Assembly (NCBI GenBank): GCA_964528575.1
Contig: CAZGTQ010000406.1
Location: 1-36,810, forward strand
Reading direction: 5' to 3'
Length of the DNA stretch: 36,810 nt
From: CAZGTQ01 sp964528575
GTDB taxonomy: Bacteria; Planctomycetota; UBA1135; GCA-002686595
Shown: piece by piece, positions 15,463 through 22,870 of the stretch
Layout: each line of letters starts with the position of its first letter
Position numbering within the stretch: the stretch's first letter is position 1
Translations under genes and position numbers: made by a program
Notes under the pieces: model-generated
Told to the model about the DNA's origin: nothing
Database searches by the model: none
Seen by the model: only the letters and a program-made list of their open reading frames with translations

Positions 15463-16728
15463 ATGCGCGCACTTCCTTCCTCCACGCTCTCGCTGCTCGT
15501 GCTCGCGTCGGGCGCGGCCGCGCAAGGCCAGGTCTGGGTCGTCGACGACGACGGCGGCCCGGGCGTCGCGTTCACCGACGTCCAGGCGGCGGTCGATGCC
15601 GCCTCCGACGGCGACCTCGTGCTGGTGCGACCCGGCGCGTACGCGGGCTTCTCGATCGTCGCGAAGGGGCTCGCCGTCGTCGGCGACCTCGGCGCGGACG
15701 TCTTCGTGAGCGGCGGCTGCGTCGTGTCGGGCCTCGCCGCGTCCCAGACGGTCGAGCTGCGCGCGCTCGACATCGCGTCGACCGCGTCCGTCCCCGCGCT
15801 CCGGCTCGACTCCAACATGGGGTCGGTGTGGATCGAGGACGTCGACGTCGCGCAGCTCGGGCCGGGCGGGAGCGCGAGCCTGGGCGCGGTGGACGTCGCG
15901 GGCTGCGCCGGCGTGACCCTCCAACGCTGCACGGTCGCGGTCGCGATCCCCTCGTCGCCCGCGGTCGGCAACGGCGGCATGCACGGCGTACGGGTCGCTT
16001 CGTCGAGCGTGTTCCTGCACCTGGTCACCGCGACGGGCGGCAAGGGCAAGCCGGGATCGACCGACTCGACGATCGGCGGAGCCGGGCTGCTCGTCGCGAG
16101 CGGCTCCGCGTTCCTGTACGGCGGCGTGTTCCGCGGCGGCGAGGGAGCGACGGGAGAGGACCTGGGCGAGTTCCTGTTCTGCGACAACGGCTCGCCGGGC
16201 GGGTTCGGGCTGTGGCTCGAGCCCGGCGCGCAGGTGACGCGCCTGGGCGCGCGGTTCGAGGGCGGCCCCGGCGGACCCGGCGGCACCGATCCCTTCTCCG
16301 GCTTCGCGTGCGCCGCCGGACCGGATGGCCCGGCGCTGCAGATCTTCGCGGGCGCGATCGACGTAGAGCTCGCAGGCTCCGTGCAGGCGTGGCGGGTCGA
16401 CTCGCCGGTGCGCGGCGGCCAGCCCGCGACGCTCGTCGTCGACGGGCTGCCGAGCACGCCCGTCTTCGCGCTCGCCTCCGTCGGGACGTCGTTCGCCGTG
16501 TTCCCGAGCCTGGCGGGCGCGTCGTGCGTGGACCCGGCGGCGCTCGTCGTGCTCCTCGTCGGCGCGACGGACGCGAACGGCGTCCTGCAGCTCTCGCTCC
16601 CGATGCCGCACCCGGCGCCGGGCTTCGGTTTCGTGCGCGTGTTCACGCAGGCGCTGCTCTTCGATGCGTCGCTCGGTCCACGGCTCGGCTCGGGCTCGAC
16701 GCTGCACGTGCTCCACGCGGCGTACTGA
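15463..16728 (+). CDS. Secreted right-handed beta-helix protein, paralogue 1 of 5 (421 aa)
   Basis: The signal peptide is MRALPSSTLSLLVLASGAAAQG. The mature protein begins QVWVVDDDGGPGVAFTDVQA AVDAASDGD, the opening typical of proteins that place a parallel beta-helix after a first capping strand. Rungs are visible as repeated short strands: QTVELRALDI, VWIEDVDV, VTLQRCTV, FLHLVTATGG, FLYGGVFRGG and Gly/Pro-rich turns. The last 120 residues form a separate module beginning at DSPVRGGQPATLV and ending GSTLHVLHAAY, shared by all five paralogues. No catalytic residues can be assigned, so it may be a structural or surface protein rather than a lyase. Its upstream region differs from those of the other four copies; TAGCAT at 15448-15453 lies only 9 bases before the ATG, which is consistent with a nearly leaderless transcript. 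Confidence 0.82.
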   Translation: MRALPSSTLSLLVLASGAAAQGQVWVVDDDGGPGVAFTDVQAAVDAASDGDLVLVRPGAYAGFSIVAKGLAVVGDLGADVFVSGGCVVSGLAASQTVELRALDIASTASVPALRLDSNMGSVWIEDVDVAQLGPGGSASLGAVDVAGCAGVTLQRCTVAVAIPSSPAVGNGGMHGVRVASSSVFLHLVTATGGKGKPGSTDSTIGGAGLLVASGSAFLYGGVFRGGEGATGEDLGEFLFCDNGSPGGFGLWLEPGAQVTRLGARFEGGPGGPGGTDPFSGFACAAGPDGPALQIFAGAIDVELAGSVQAWRVDSPVRGGQPATLVVDGLPSTPVFALASVGTSFAVFPSLAGASCVDPAALVVLLVGATDANGVLQLSLPMPHPAPGFGFVRVFTQALLFDASLGPRLGSGSTLHVLHAAY

Positions 16729-16736
16729 GCGAGCGC

Positions 16737-17789
16737 ATGGCCGCCATCCCCCGGTCGCGCGTTCCGCGGCGCGTGTCGAACCCGCCGAACCCGTGGGAGC
16801 GGACGCACGTCGAGTGGCTCGGGCCGGCGCCCGAGGTGCGGCTCGAGGTGTTCGAGGAGGACGCGCGGTCGGTGCTCTCGAAGAACGACAGCCCCGACCT
16901 GCCGTTCCGCTGGAGCCTCAACCCCTACCGCGGCTGTTACCACGCGTGCGCGTACTGCTACGCGCGGCCGACGCACGAGTACCTCGGCTTCGGCGCGGGC
17001 ACGGACTTCGACCGCAAGATCGTCGTCAAGCGCAACGCACCCGACGTTCTGCGGCGCGAGCTCGCGAAGAAGTCGTGGCGGCGCGAGCCGATCACGCTCT
17101 CGGGCAACACCGACTGCTACCAGCCGCTCGAGGCGGCGTACGAGCTGACGCGCGGCTGCATCCAGGCGTGCCTCGAGTTCTCGACGCCCGTCGTCGTGAT
17201 CACGAAGAGCGCGCTCGTGCGGCGCGACGCGGACCTGCTCGCGCGGCTCGCCCGGCGCGCGGGCGCGACCGTGTACCTCAGCATCGCCTTCACCGACGAG
17301 CGCACGGCCGCGCGCATCGAGCCGGCGGCGAGCCCGATCGAGCGGAGGTTCGAGGCGCTGCGGGTGCTGACGGACGCGGGCGTCGAGACGGGAGTCGCCG
17401 TGTCCCCGCTCGTCCCGGGCCTGAACGACGCGTGCGTGCCCGAGGTGCTCGGCCGCGCGGCCGCGGCGGGCGCGACGAGCGCGTTCCTGACGCTCCTGCG
17501 CTTGCCCGGCCCGGTCGAGCACGTCTTCCGCGAGCGCATCGAGCAGGCGTTCCCCGAGCGCGCGGCGAAGATCTTCTCGGCGCTGTCGGAGATGCGCGAC
17601 GGCCGGCCGAACGAGTCGCGCTTCGGCGACCGCATGCGCGGCCACGGTCCGCGCTGGCAGCTCGTGTGCGACCTGTTCGCGCTGCACTGCAAGAAGCTCG
17701 GCCTGCGCGGCGCGCCCGGCACGGCCGAGCCGCGACGGGCAGCGGGAGCGCGCGAGGTCGTGCGCCAGGGCGAGCTGTTCGAGCGTTGA
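16737..17789 (+). CDS. Radical SAM protein, SplB-like/PA0069 family (350 aa)
   Basis: The cluster-binding motif is C67-YHA-C71-AY-C74 in NPYRGCYHACAYCYARPTHEYLGF. Before it is the family-typical lead SVLSKNDSPDLPFRWSLNPYRGC. PITLSGNTDCYQPLE and VVVITKSALVRRDADLL match the group of radical SAM proteins annotated as PA0069 or Rv2578c family, related to spore photoproduct lyase. These are predicted to bind a [4Fe-4S] cluster and cleave S-adenosylmethionine; the substrate is unknown. The ATG at 16737 is only 8 bases after the beta-helix stop, so the gene may be read on the same transcript. An upstream open frame exists but has the composition of an antisense shadow. Confidence 0.92.
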   Translation: MAAIPRSRVPRRVSNPPNPWERTHVEWLGPAPEVRLEVFEEDARSVLSKNDSPDLPFRWSLNPYRGCYHACAYCYARPTHEYLGFGAGTDFDRKIVVKRNAPDVLRRELAKKSWRREPITLSGNTDCYQPLEAAYELTRGCIQACLEFSTPVVVITKSALVRRDADLLARLARRAGATVYLSIAFTDERTAARIEPAASPIERRFEALRVLTDAGVETGVAVSPLVPGLNDACVPEVLGRAAAAGATSAFLTLLRLPGPVEHVFRERIEQAFPERAAKIFSALSEMRDGRPNESRFGDRMRGHGPRWQLVCDLFALHCKKLGLRGAPGTAEPRRAAGAREVVRQGELFER

Positions 17790-17817
17790 GCCGCGCGGCG
17801 CTACCGTTCCTCAGCTA

Positions 17818-18178
17818 CCTTCGAGCACGTGAAGCAGTGGGCGAAGAGCGCCCAGGCGCGAGGCTTGCCGAGCGGGCGACGCTCTCGCAGCGCTTCCTCG
17901 AGGACACCCGGCGTCGATGCTCGCGGCGTAGGCCGAACGCTACGTCACGTTCGAAACGGCTGAGCGTCGATCTCGTGCACTCGAAGATCCACGTCGACGA
18001 GTGTGCCTCGTGCGAGAGCGACCAGGCGCGCGTCGACCGCATCACGTGCGACGTCACGATCGAGGGCGACGCGCTCAGCGACGAGCCGCGCGCGCGGCTC
18101 CTAGAGATCGCCGAGCGCTGCCTGGTACATCGGATGCTGAAAGGCGAGAAGGAACTCCTGACGCGCCTGGCGCGTTGA
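17818..18178 (+). pseudogene. Rearranged relic of the alpha/beta-hydrolase-OsmC fusion gene
   Basis: Four pieces match the intact gene at 26079-27296. Bases 17818-17876 match 26147-26205 in reverse complement, about 93% by eye. Bases 17879-17907 match 26577-26605 directly. Bases 17909-17957 match 26797-26845 directly, with a TGG to TAG nonsense change. Bases 17957-18178 match 27075-27296 without gaps through to the stop codon. The last piece still encodes about 72 residues of the OsmC C-terminus, but the first OsmC cysteine (C315 of the intact protein) is deleted and the second is followed by Leu instead of Pro. A translated product would lack the hydrolase and half the OsmC fold. It is therefore a decaying copy, not a gene. 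Confidence 0.88.
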
Positions 18179-18195
18179 GCGGACCGCGGTAGGAT
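18167..18195 (+). promoter_or_regulatory. Candidate promoter of beta-helix paralogue 2
   Basis: CTGGCG (18167-18172) is 17 bases before TAGGAT (18190-18195), which is 37 bases before the GTG start. The same spacing and hexamers occur before paralogues 3, 4 and 5. A GAGGTGA ribosome site lies 5 bases before the start. The -35 hexamer overlaps the end of the OsmC relic. Confidence 0.5.
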
Positions 18196-18232
18196 CGGGA
18201 GCGCCCCCAGGCCCCCGACCCGAGGTGACGCC

Positions 18233-19462
18233 GTGCCGAAGTCTTCCTCACTGGTGTTGCTCGCTCTGCTCGCCCCGCTCCCGCTCGACGCTCAGGCACA
18301 GGTCTGGGTCGTCGACGACGACGGCGGCGCGGGCGTCCACTTCACGACGATCCAGGCGGCGGTGAACGCGGCCGCGGACGGCGACGTCGTCCTCGTGCGG
18401 TCGGGAAGCTACGCGGGCGTCACGGTCGACGCGAAGGAGCTCGCCGTGGTCGCGGACGCCGGCGCCGATGCTCGAGCCCAGCTGTGCGTGGTGCGCGACC
18501 TCGCTCCCTCGCAGACGGTCGAGCTACGGGGGCTCTTCCTGACCGCGCTCCGGCTCGAGAACAGCCTGGGACCGGTGTGGATCGAGGACGTCACGGTCGA
18601 GAGACCCGCCGTCGGCGGCGCAGGCTTCGGAGGCGCGGTGGACATCATTGGCTGCAGAGACGTCGGTCTGCAGCGCTGCACGATCTCGGTGCTCGAGAAC
18701 CCGTTCTCGCCGGGCAAGCACGGCGTGCGAATCCAAACTTCCGAAGTGCACCTGTACCTGACCACGGCGACCGGCGGGAAGGGCGCCGACTTCGCCCTTT
18801 TCGGCAGCGTTGGTGGTGCGGGCCTGCGCGTCGAGTCCGGGGCGGTGTACCTGTACGGCGGCGCTTACGTCGGCGGAGCCGGCGGAGCGGGGGCGGGCAT
18901 GGGCCCCTTTGGCTCGTGCGATCCGGGATCGGCCGGAGGGCCGGGCCTTTTCCTCGCGGCGGGAGCCCAGCTCACGCGCGCCGGCGGCTTCTTCTTGGGC
19001 GGCGCCGGCGGTCCCGGCGGCGTCGACCTGTGGGGCGGATTCGTGTGCGCGAACGGCCCGCCCGGGCCGCCGACGTCGATCGACCCGACGGCGACGGTCT
19101 TCCCGCTGAACGTGCTGAGCCAGTCGTACGAGATCGATTCCCCCGTGCGCGGCGGACAGGTCGCGACGGGGCGCGTCGACGGCGTTGGGGCCGTCGAGGT
19201 GTTCTTGCTCGTTTCGCCCGAGCCGGCGCACGAGATCTTCACGAGCCTCCTCGGCGCGGCGTGCGTGAGCCCGAACGGCTTGATCGTCCTCCCGGTCGGC
19301 ACGACCGACCTGAACGGCGATCTCGCGCTCGCCTTCCCGATGCCGTTCCTCGGCGGCGGCGTCGAAGCGATTCATCTGTTCACGCAGACGCTGTACCTGA
19401 AGTGGGGCGCGCTCACCCTCGGCTCGGGCTCGGCGCTCCACGTGATCGACGCGTCTCTCTGA
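18233..19462 (+). CDS. Secreted right-handed beta-helix protein, paralogue 2 of 5 (409 aa)
   Basis: It starts at a GTG preceded by GAGGTGA. The signal peptide is MPKSSSLVLLALLAPLPLDAQA, then QVWVVDDDGGAGVHFTTIQA. It is closest to paralogue 4 at 27353: both start MPKS, share the rung order RNLA/RDLAPSQTVELRGLFL, VWIEDV, DVGLQRCTI, VYLYLTTA(T/S)GGKG and VYLYGG, and have the same C-terminal module from DSPVRGGQ to LHVIDASL. Both are preceded by OsmC sequence, so they arose together by segmental duplication. Gly-rich turns (GGAGGAGAGMG) separate the strands. The C-terminal module contains VFLLVS, VLPVGTTDLNGDLALAFPMP and LFTQTLYL. The function is unknown; export and a beta-helix fold are well supported, while an enzymatic role is not. 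Confidence 0.85.
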   Translation: MPKSSSLVLLALLAPLPLDAQAQVWVVDDDGGAGVHFTTIQAAVNAAADGDVVLVRSGSYAGVTVDAKELAVVADAGADARAQLCVVRDLAPSQTVELRGLFLTALRLENSLGPVWIEDVTVERPAVGGAGFGGAVDIIGCRDVGLQRCTISVLENPFSPGKHGVRIQTSEVHLYLTTATGGKGADFALFGSVGGAGLRVESGAVYLYGGAYVGGAGGAGAGMGPFGSCDPGSAGGPGLFLAAGAQLTRAGGFFLGGAGGPGGVDLWGGFVCANGPPGPPTSIDPTATVFPLNVLSQSYEIDSPVRGGQVATGRVDGVGAVEVFLLVSPEPAHEIFTSLLGAACVSPNGLIVLPVGTTDLNGDLALAFPMPFLGGGVEAIHLFTQTLYLKWGALTLGSGSALHVIDASL

Positions 19463-19483
19463 CCCGCCGCGTCGAGAGCGCCG

Positions 19484-19512
19484 CTGGCAGATCGAGCGTT
19501 CCGACCTAGGAT
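19484..19512 (+). promoter_or_regulatory. Candidate promoter of beta-helix paralogue 3
   Basis: CTGGCA (19484-19489), a 17-base spacer and TAGGAT (19507-19512) end 39 bases before the GTG start. The stretch TGGCAGATCGAGCG within it closely matches TGGCGGATCGGGCG before paralogue 5. Confidence 0.5.
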
Positions 19513-19551
19513 CTCGAACGCCCCGCAACTCCCCTGACGCAAGGTCACGTC

Positions 19552-20799
19552 GTGCCCAAGTCGTTCTCTGCGGTGTCGCTCGTTCTGCTGCTCGTGTCCT
19601 CGCTCGCGGCGCAGACGCAGGTCTGGGTCGTCGACGACGACGGCGGACCGGGAGTCGACTTCGTCCAGCTCCAACCGGCGATCGACGCCGCCGCCGACGG
19701 AGACCTCGTGCTCGTGCGCTCCGGCACATACGGCGGCTTCACGATCTCGGCGAAGGGGCTGTCGCTGCTCGCCGACGCTGGGGCGACGGTGGACGTCGGC
19801 GGGTGGTGCACCGTCGAGGGAACCGCGCCCGGGCAAGCGGTCGAGCTGCGGGGCTTGAACCTGATCTGGTTCGAGCGCGTCCTGCGGCTCCAGAACAACC
19901 AGGGGCCGGTGTGGGTCGAGGACGTGCGGGTCGCCAGCCAGGGCGACGTCGCGCCGAGCACCGAGGGCGCGATCGACGTGGTCGGGTGCACGGACGTGGG
20001 GCTGCAGCGGTGCGAGATCGACTTCGCGTCCGCCTTCTTCCCTCACAACGGCGGTATGAGCGGCATGCGCGTCGCGTCTTCCTCGCGCGTCACGCTCTTC
20101 CGGTGCGTTGCGAGCGGCGGCACGGGTGGGCAATTCGTGTCCGGCTCGGGCAGCCCGGGTGGAGCCGGCCTGCTCGTCGACGGGACGAGCGAGGCGTTCC
20201 TCTACGGCGGCGTGTTCCGCGGCGGCACCGGAGGCGAGGGAGCGACCTTCGGCACCTCCGGGACGTGTGGGCCCGGCGGCTCGGGCGGACCGGCCGTCTC
20301 CGCCGCGGCGGGCTCGGCGATGACGCTCGTCGGCGCGACGTTCACCGGAGGCCTGCCTGGCGCCGGCGGCGGGCCCGGCTGTCCCGCGGGCGGCTTCGGG
20401 CCGACCTGGTCGATCGCTCCCGGCGCGGCCGTGCTGCAACTGAGCGGCGGCACGATCCACTACGCGATCGACTCCCCGGTGCGCGGCGGGCAGGTCGCGA
20501 CGGGCCTCGTCCAGGGAGCGCCGGGGAGCCAGGTCTTCCTGCTCGTGTCGCTCGGCGCGACGCACGCCACGCAGCTCGGCCTCTCCGGCGCGTCCTGCGT
20601 CAGCCCCTTCGACCTGCTGATCGTGCCGGCCGGCGCGCTGGACGCCTCGGGCGTCCTCCAGCTCGCGTTTCCGATGCCGCAGCTCGCCCCGCCGCTGGAG
20701 GCGTTCCGCCTCTTCACGCAGGCGCTCTACCTCACCCCGACCGCGAACCTCTACCTGGCGGGCGGCTCGACGCTGCACGTCATCGACTCCTCGCTCTGA
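19552..20799 (+). CDS. Secreted right-handed beta-helix protein, paralogue 3 of 5 (415 aa)
   Basis: The GTG start at 19552 begins a signal peptide MPKSFSAVSLVLLLVSSLAAQT, followed by QVWVVDDDGGPGVDFVQLQPAIDAAADGD. Rungs include QAVELRGLNLIW, VWVEDVRV, DVGLQRCEI, VTLFRCVASGG and FLYGGVFRGG. The C-terminal module runs from DSPVRGGQVATG through VFLLVS and LQLAFPMP to GSTLHVIDSSL. Its upstream block matches that of paralogue 5 best, though the sequence has drifted in the middle rungs. The stop codon TGA is embedded in the start region of the following sulfatase-like gene (CTGA), which implies translational coupling. No active site can be assigned. Confidence 0.85.
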   Translation: MPKSFSAVSLVLLLVSSLAAQTQVWVVDDDGGPGVDFVQLQPAIDAAADGDLVLVRSGTYGGFTISAKGLSLLADAGATVDVGGWCTVEGTAPGQAVELRGLNLIWFERVLRLQNNQGPVWVEDVRVASQGDVAPSTEGAIDVVGCTDVGLQRCEIDFASAFFPHNGGMSGMRVASSSRVTLFRCVASGGTGGQFVSGSGSPGGAGLLVDGTSEAFLYGGVFRGGTGGEGATFGTSGTCGPGGSGGPAVSAAAGSAMTLVGATFTGGLPGAGGGPGCPAGGFGPTWSIAPGAAVLQLSGGTIHYAIDSPVRGGQVATGLVQGAPGSQVFLLVSLGATHATQLGLSGASCVSPFDLLIVPAGALDASGVLQLAFPMPQLAPPLEAFRLFTQALYLTPTANLYLAGGSTLHVIDSSL

Positions 20800-22220
20800 A
20801 ACGCACAGCCGGACCGAAGGCGGGCGCGATCCTCCCGGCGCTCGTCGTGCTCATCCTCGCGGCGCTCGCGTGCGGGCCCGCTCCGCCGCCGGCGCCGAAG
20901 TCGGCCGCCGAGCTGCGCGGCGCGTACGCGGGGACGAACGTGCTCGTCACGCTGATCGACGCGGCCGCGGCGGGACACCTCGCCTCGTACGGCTACGAGC
21001 GCGAGACGACGCCGTTCCTCGACGAGCTCGCGGCCGAGAGCGTGCGCTTCGCGGACGTGACCGCGTCGGCGCCGTACACGCTGGCGTCGGTCGCCTCGCT
21101 CTTCACCGGCGAGCATTCCGACGTGCACCGCGTGCTCGAGGCGGGCGACGCGCTGCCCCCCGGGCTCCCGCTGCTCGCGGAGCGGTTCGCGCGCGCCGGC
21201 TACGCGACGCACGCGGTGTCGACGAACGCGCACGTGCACGGCCGGTTCGGCTTCGACCGCGGCTTCGAGACGTTCGTGCACGTGTGGCCCCAGCTCGCCG
21301 CGGGCGCGCCGCACGCGGTCCCGCCCGAGGCGCTCGAGGCGCTGCGCGCGTTCCTCGCCGCGTCGCGCGCGGCGCCGTTCTTCGCGTACTGGCACGTGAT
21401 GCCGCCGCACGCTCCGTACGCTCCGCCGCCGCCGCACGCGGAGGCGTTCGCGGCGCACGTGCGCGACCTGTCGGTCGGGAGCATCCCCCATCTGACGCCG
21501 CTCGCGCGCGGCGCGTACGTCCCGTCCGCCGACGAGCGGCGGGCGATCGTCGACCTGTACGACTCGTCGCTGCACTACGTCGACTCCGTGCTGCGCGACG
21601 TGCGCGGTTGGCTGGAGAGCGAGGACCTGCTCGACGAAACGATCTGGATCGTCACGTCCGACCACGGCGAAGCGTTCGGCGAGCACGGCGTCTACCAGCA
21701 CGCGGGCACGGTGTACGAGGAGATGGTGCGCGTACCGCTGCTGATCCGGCTCCCCGGCGCGCACCTCGGCGGCACGACGATCGCCGCGCCGGCCGCGCTC
21801 GTCGACCTCGTCCCCACGCTCGTCGAGCTGTGCGACCTGGGCGCGCCGGCGACGCTCTCGGGCGTCTCGCTCGTGCCCGCGCTCGCCGGAGAGCAGCTCA
21901 CGCGTCGCATGCCGATCGTCACGCGCACCGCGGGGCCGGGCCCGTTGACCGCGATCCGCCTCGGCGACCTGAAGCTGATCCACGGCGCGCAGACGGGCGG
22001 CCTCGCGCTCTACGACCTCGCTGCGGATCCGCACGAGCGCCGCAACCTGCGCGCGAGCCGCCAAACCGACGCGCGCGAGCTCTACGAGTGGCTCGACCTG
22101 TGGTGGAAGCGCGTGAGGACGCGCCGCGACCCGGCGAATCGCGTCGAGGTCCCCCGCGAGATCGAGGAGCGGCTCCACGAGCTCGGCTACGGCGGCGACG
22201 ACGAGGACGAGGACGGCTAG
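20796..22220 (+). CDS. Sulfatase-fold (alkaline phosphatase superfamily) exported protein (474 aa)
   Basis: The fold is that of the sulfatase/alkaline phosphatase superfamily: VLVTLIDAAAAGHLASYGYERETTPFLDEL with metal ligand D55, the active-site loop SAPYTLASVASLFTG, and the second metal motif VTSDHGEAFGEHG with D289-H290. The position normally occupied by the formylglycine Cys/Ser is Thr95, as in threonine-nucleophile relatives that hydrolyse or transfer phospho-groups. So true sulfate-ester hydrolysis is doubtful. The N-terminus (LKRTAGPKAGAILPALVVLILAALACG) is a signal sequence ending in a weak lipobox. There is no ATG, GTG or TTG before it in frame after the previous gene. The best start is CTG at 20796, forming CTGA with the beta-helix stop. 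The end is 4 bases from the convergent toxin gene. Confidence 0.82.
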   Translation: MKRTAGPKAGAILPALVVLILAALACGPAPPPAPKSAAELRGAYAGTNVLVTLIDAAAAGHLASYGYERETTPFLDELAAESVRFADVTASAPYTLASVASLFTGEHSDVHRVLEAGDALPPGLPLLAERFARAGYATHAVSTNAHVHGRFGFDRGFETFVHVWPQLAAGAPHAVPPEALEALRAFLAASRAAPFFAYWHVMPPHAPYAPPPPHAEAFAAHVRDLSVGSIPHLTPLARGAYVPSADERRAIVDLYDSSLHYVDSVLRDVRGWLESEDLLDETIWIVTSDHGEAFGEHGVYQHAGTVYEEMVRVPLLIRLPGAHLGGTTIAAPAALVDLVPTLVELCDLGAPATLSGVSLVPALAGEQLTRRMPIVTRTAGPGPLTAIRLGDLKLIHGAQTGGLALYDLAADPHERRNLRASRQTDARELYEWLDLWWKRVRTRRDPANRVEVPREIEERLHELGYGGDDEDEDG

Positions 22221-22224
22221 CGCG

Positions 22225-22557
22225 TCACCCGAGCGCCACGAACGCGGCGTCGGCGTGCTCGACGAACGCCCTGCTCACGTCCGCCTGCTGACGGAGCACA
22301 CGGGCGACGTCAGCAGTCGAACAGTTGCCCAGGCGGATCCAGATGACCTTCGGAGGTGGTCCCTCGAAGACGCTCATCCGATGGAAGTCCTCGTCCTTCG
22401 TCACGAGGACGAAGCCGTCGCGCGCGGCGCGATTCCAGATCGAGCGATCGGACTTCCCCCCGAGGTCGAGGGGACGGACATGAGCGGAGCCTGGAAAGAG
22501 GTCCGCGAGCTGATCGACCAGGCGCGCGGACAGGTTCTCGTCGAACAGGAGCTTCAT
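22225..22557 (-). CDS. DUF5615 PIN-like toxin of a toxin-antitoxin pair (110 aa)
   Basis: The protein starts MKLLFDENLSARLVDQLADLFPGSAHV, the signature of DUF5615 PIN-like proteins, with an acidic residue in FDEN. A second acidic patch VTKDEDFHRM is the other conserved part of the predicted nuclease site. These are presumed RNA-cleaving toxins related to VapC. The ATG at 22557 matches the usual family start; an in-frame GTG at 22575 would add six residues. The DUF433 gene 30 bases upstream is the expected partner. The chromosomal location beside paralogous genes could help stabilise the region, but that is inference. Confidence 0.88.
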   Translation of the reverse strand: MKLLFDENLSARLVDQLADLFPGSAHVRPLDLGGKSDRSIWNRAARDGFVLVTKDEDFHRMSVFEGPPPKVIWIRLGNCSTADVARVLRQQADVSRAFVEHADAAFVALG

Positions 22558-22587
22558 CGGCTCCGTCGCAGCCACGTCTGCGGACCC

Positions 22588-22815
22588 TCAGGCGCCGGGC
22601 AAGCTCGTCAGTCGGCGTTCGCGCTCGGCAGCGAAGGCAAGACTGGCGCGGATGTCTTCGCGCGACAACTGCGGAAAGTCGGAGAGGATCGCGTCCTCGC
22701 TCATCCCGCTCGCGAGGTACGAGAGCACGTCGCCCACGGTGATCCGCGTGCCCCGAATCGTCGGCTTTCCGAACCGGATCTCGGGGTCGAGGACGATGCG
22801 CTCCCGGTAATCCAT
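22588..22815 (-). CDS. DUF433 antitoxin-like protein (75 aa)
   Basis: MDYRERIVLDPEIRFGKPTIRGTRITVGDVLSYLASGMSEDAILSDFPQLSREDIRASLAFA is a textbook DUF433 domain: the GKPTIRGTRI loop followed by a winged helix-turn-helix-like region. Proteins of this type pair with DUF5615 toxins, and may bind DNA to repress their own operon. I chose the ATG at 22815 because it begins the conserved domain; the frame is open from 22851. The toxin gene follows directly on the same strand. Confidence 0.88.
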   Translation of the reverse strand: MDYRERIVLDPEIRFGKPTIRGTRITVGDVLSYLASGMSEDAILSDFPQLSREDIRASLAFAAERERRLTSLPGA

Positions 22816-22870
22816 GAGCTCGACGGTAGGAGGCGCCTCCGACCGCGTCAAGCGGCGGAGCGGAGCCGAG

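Noticed and set aside
13011..16736. Plus-strand extension upstream of the radical SAM gene
   Set aside because: It runs through cusC, the Cys-rich gene and paralogue 1 out of frame; the family start lies at 16737.
17818..18178. Insertion element or small OsmC gene
   Set aside because: No transposase, terminal repeats or complete OsmC fold; all pieces align to the intact fusion gene.
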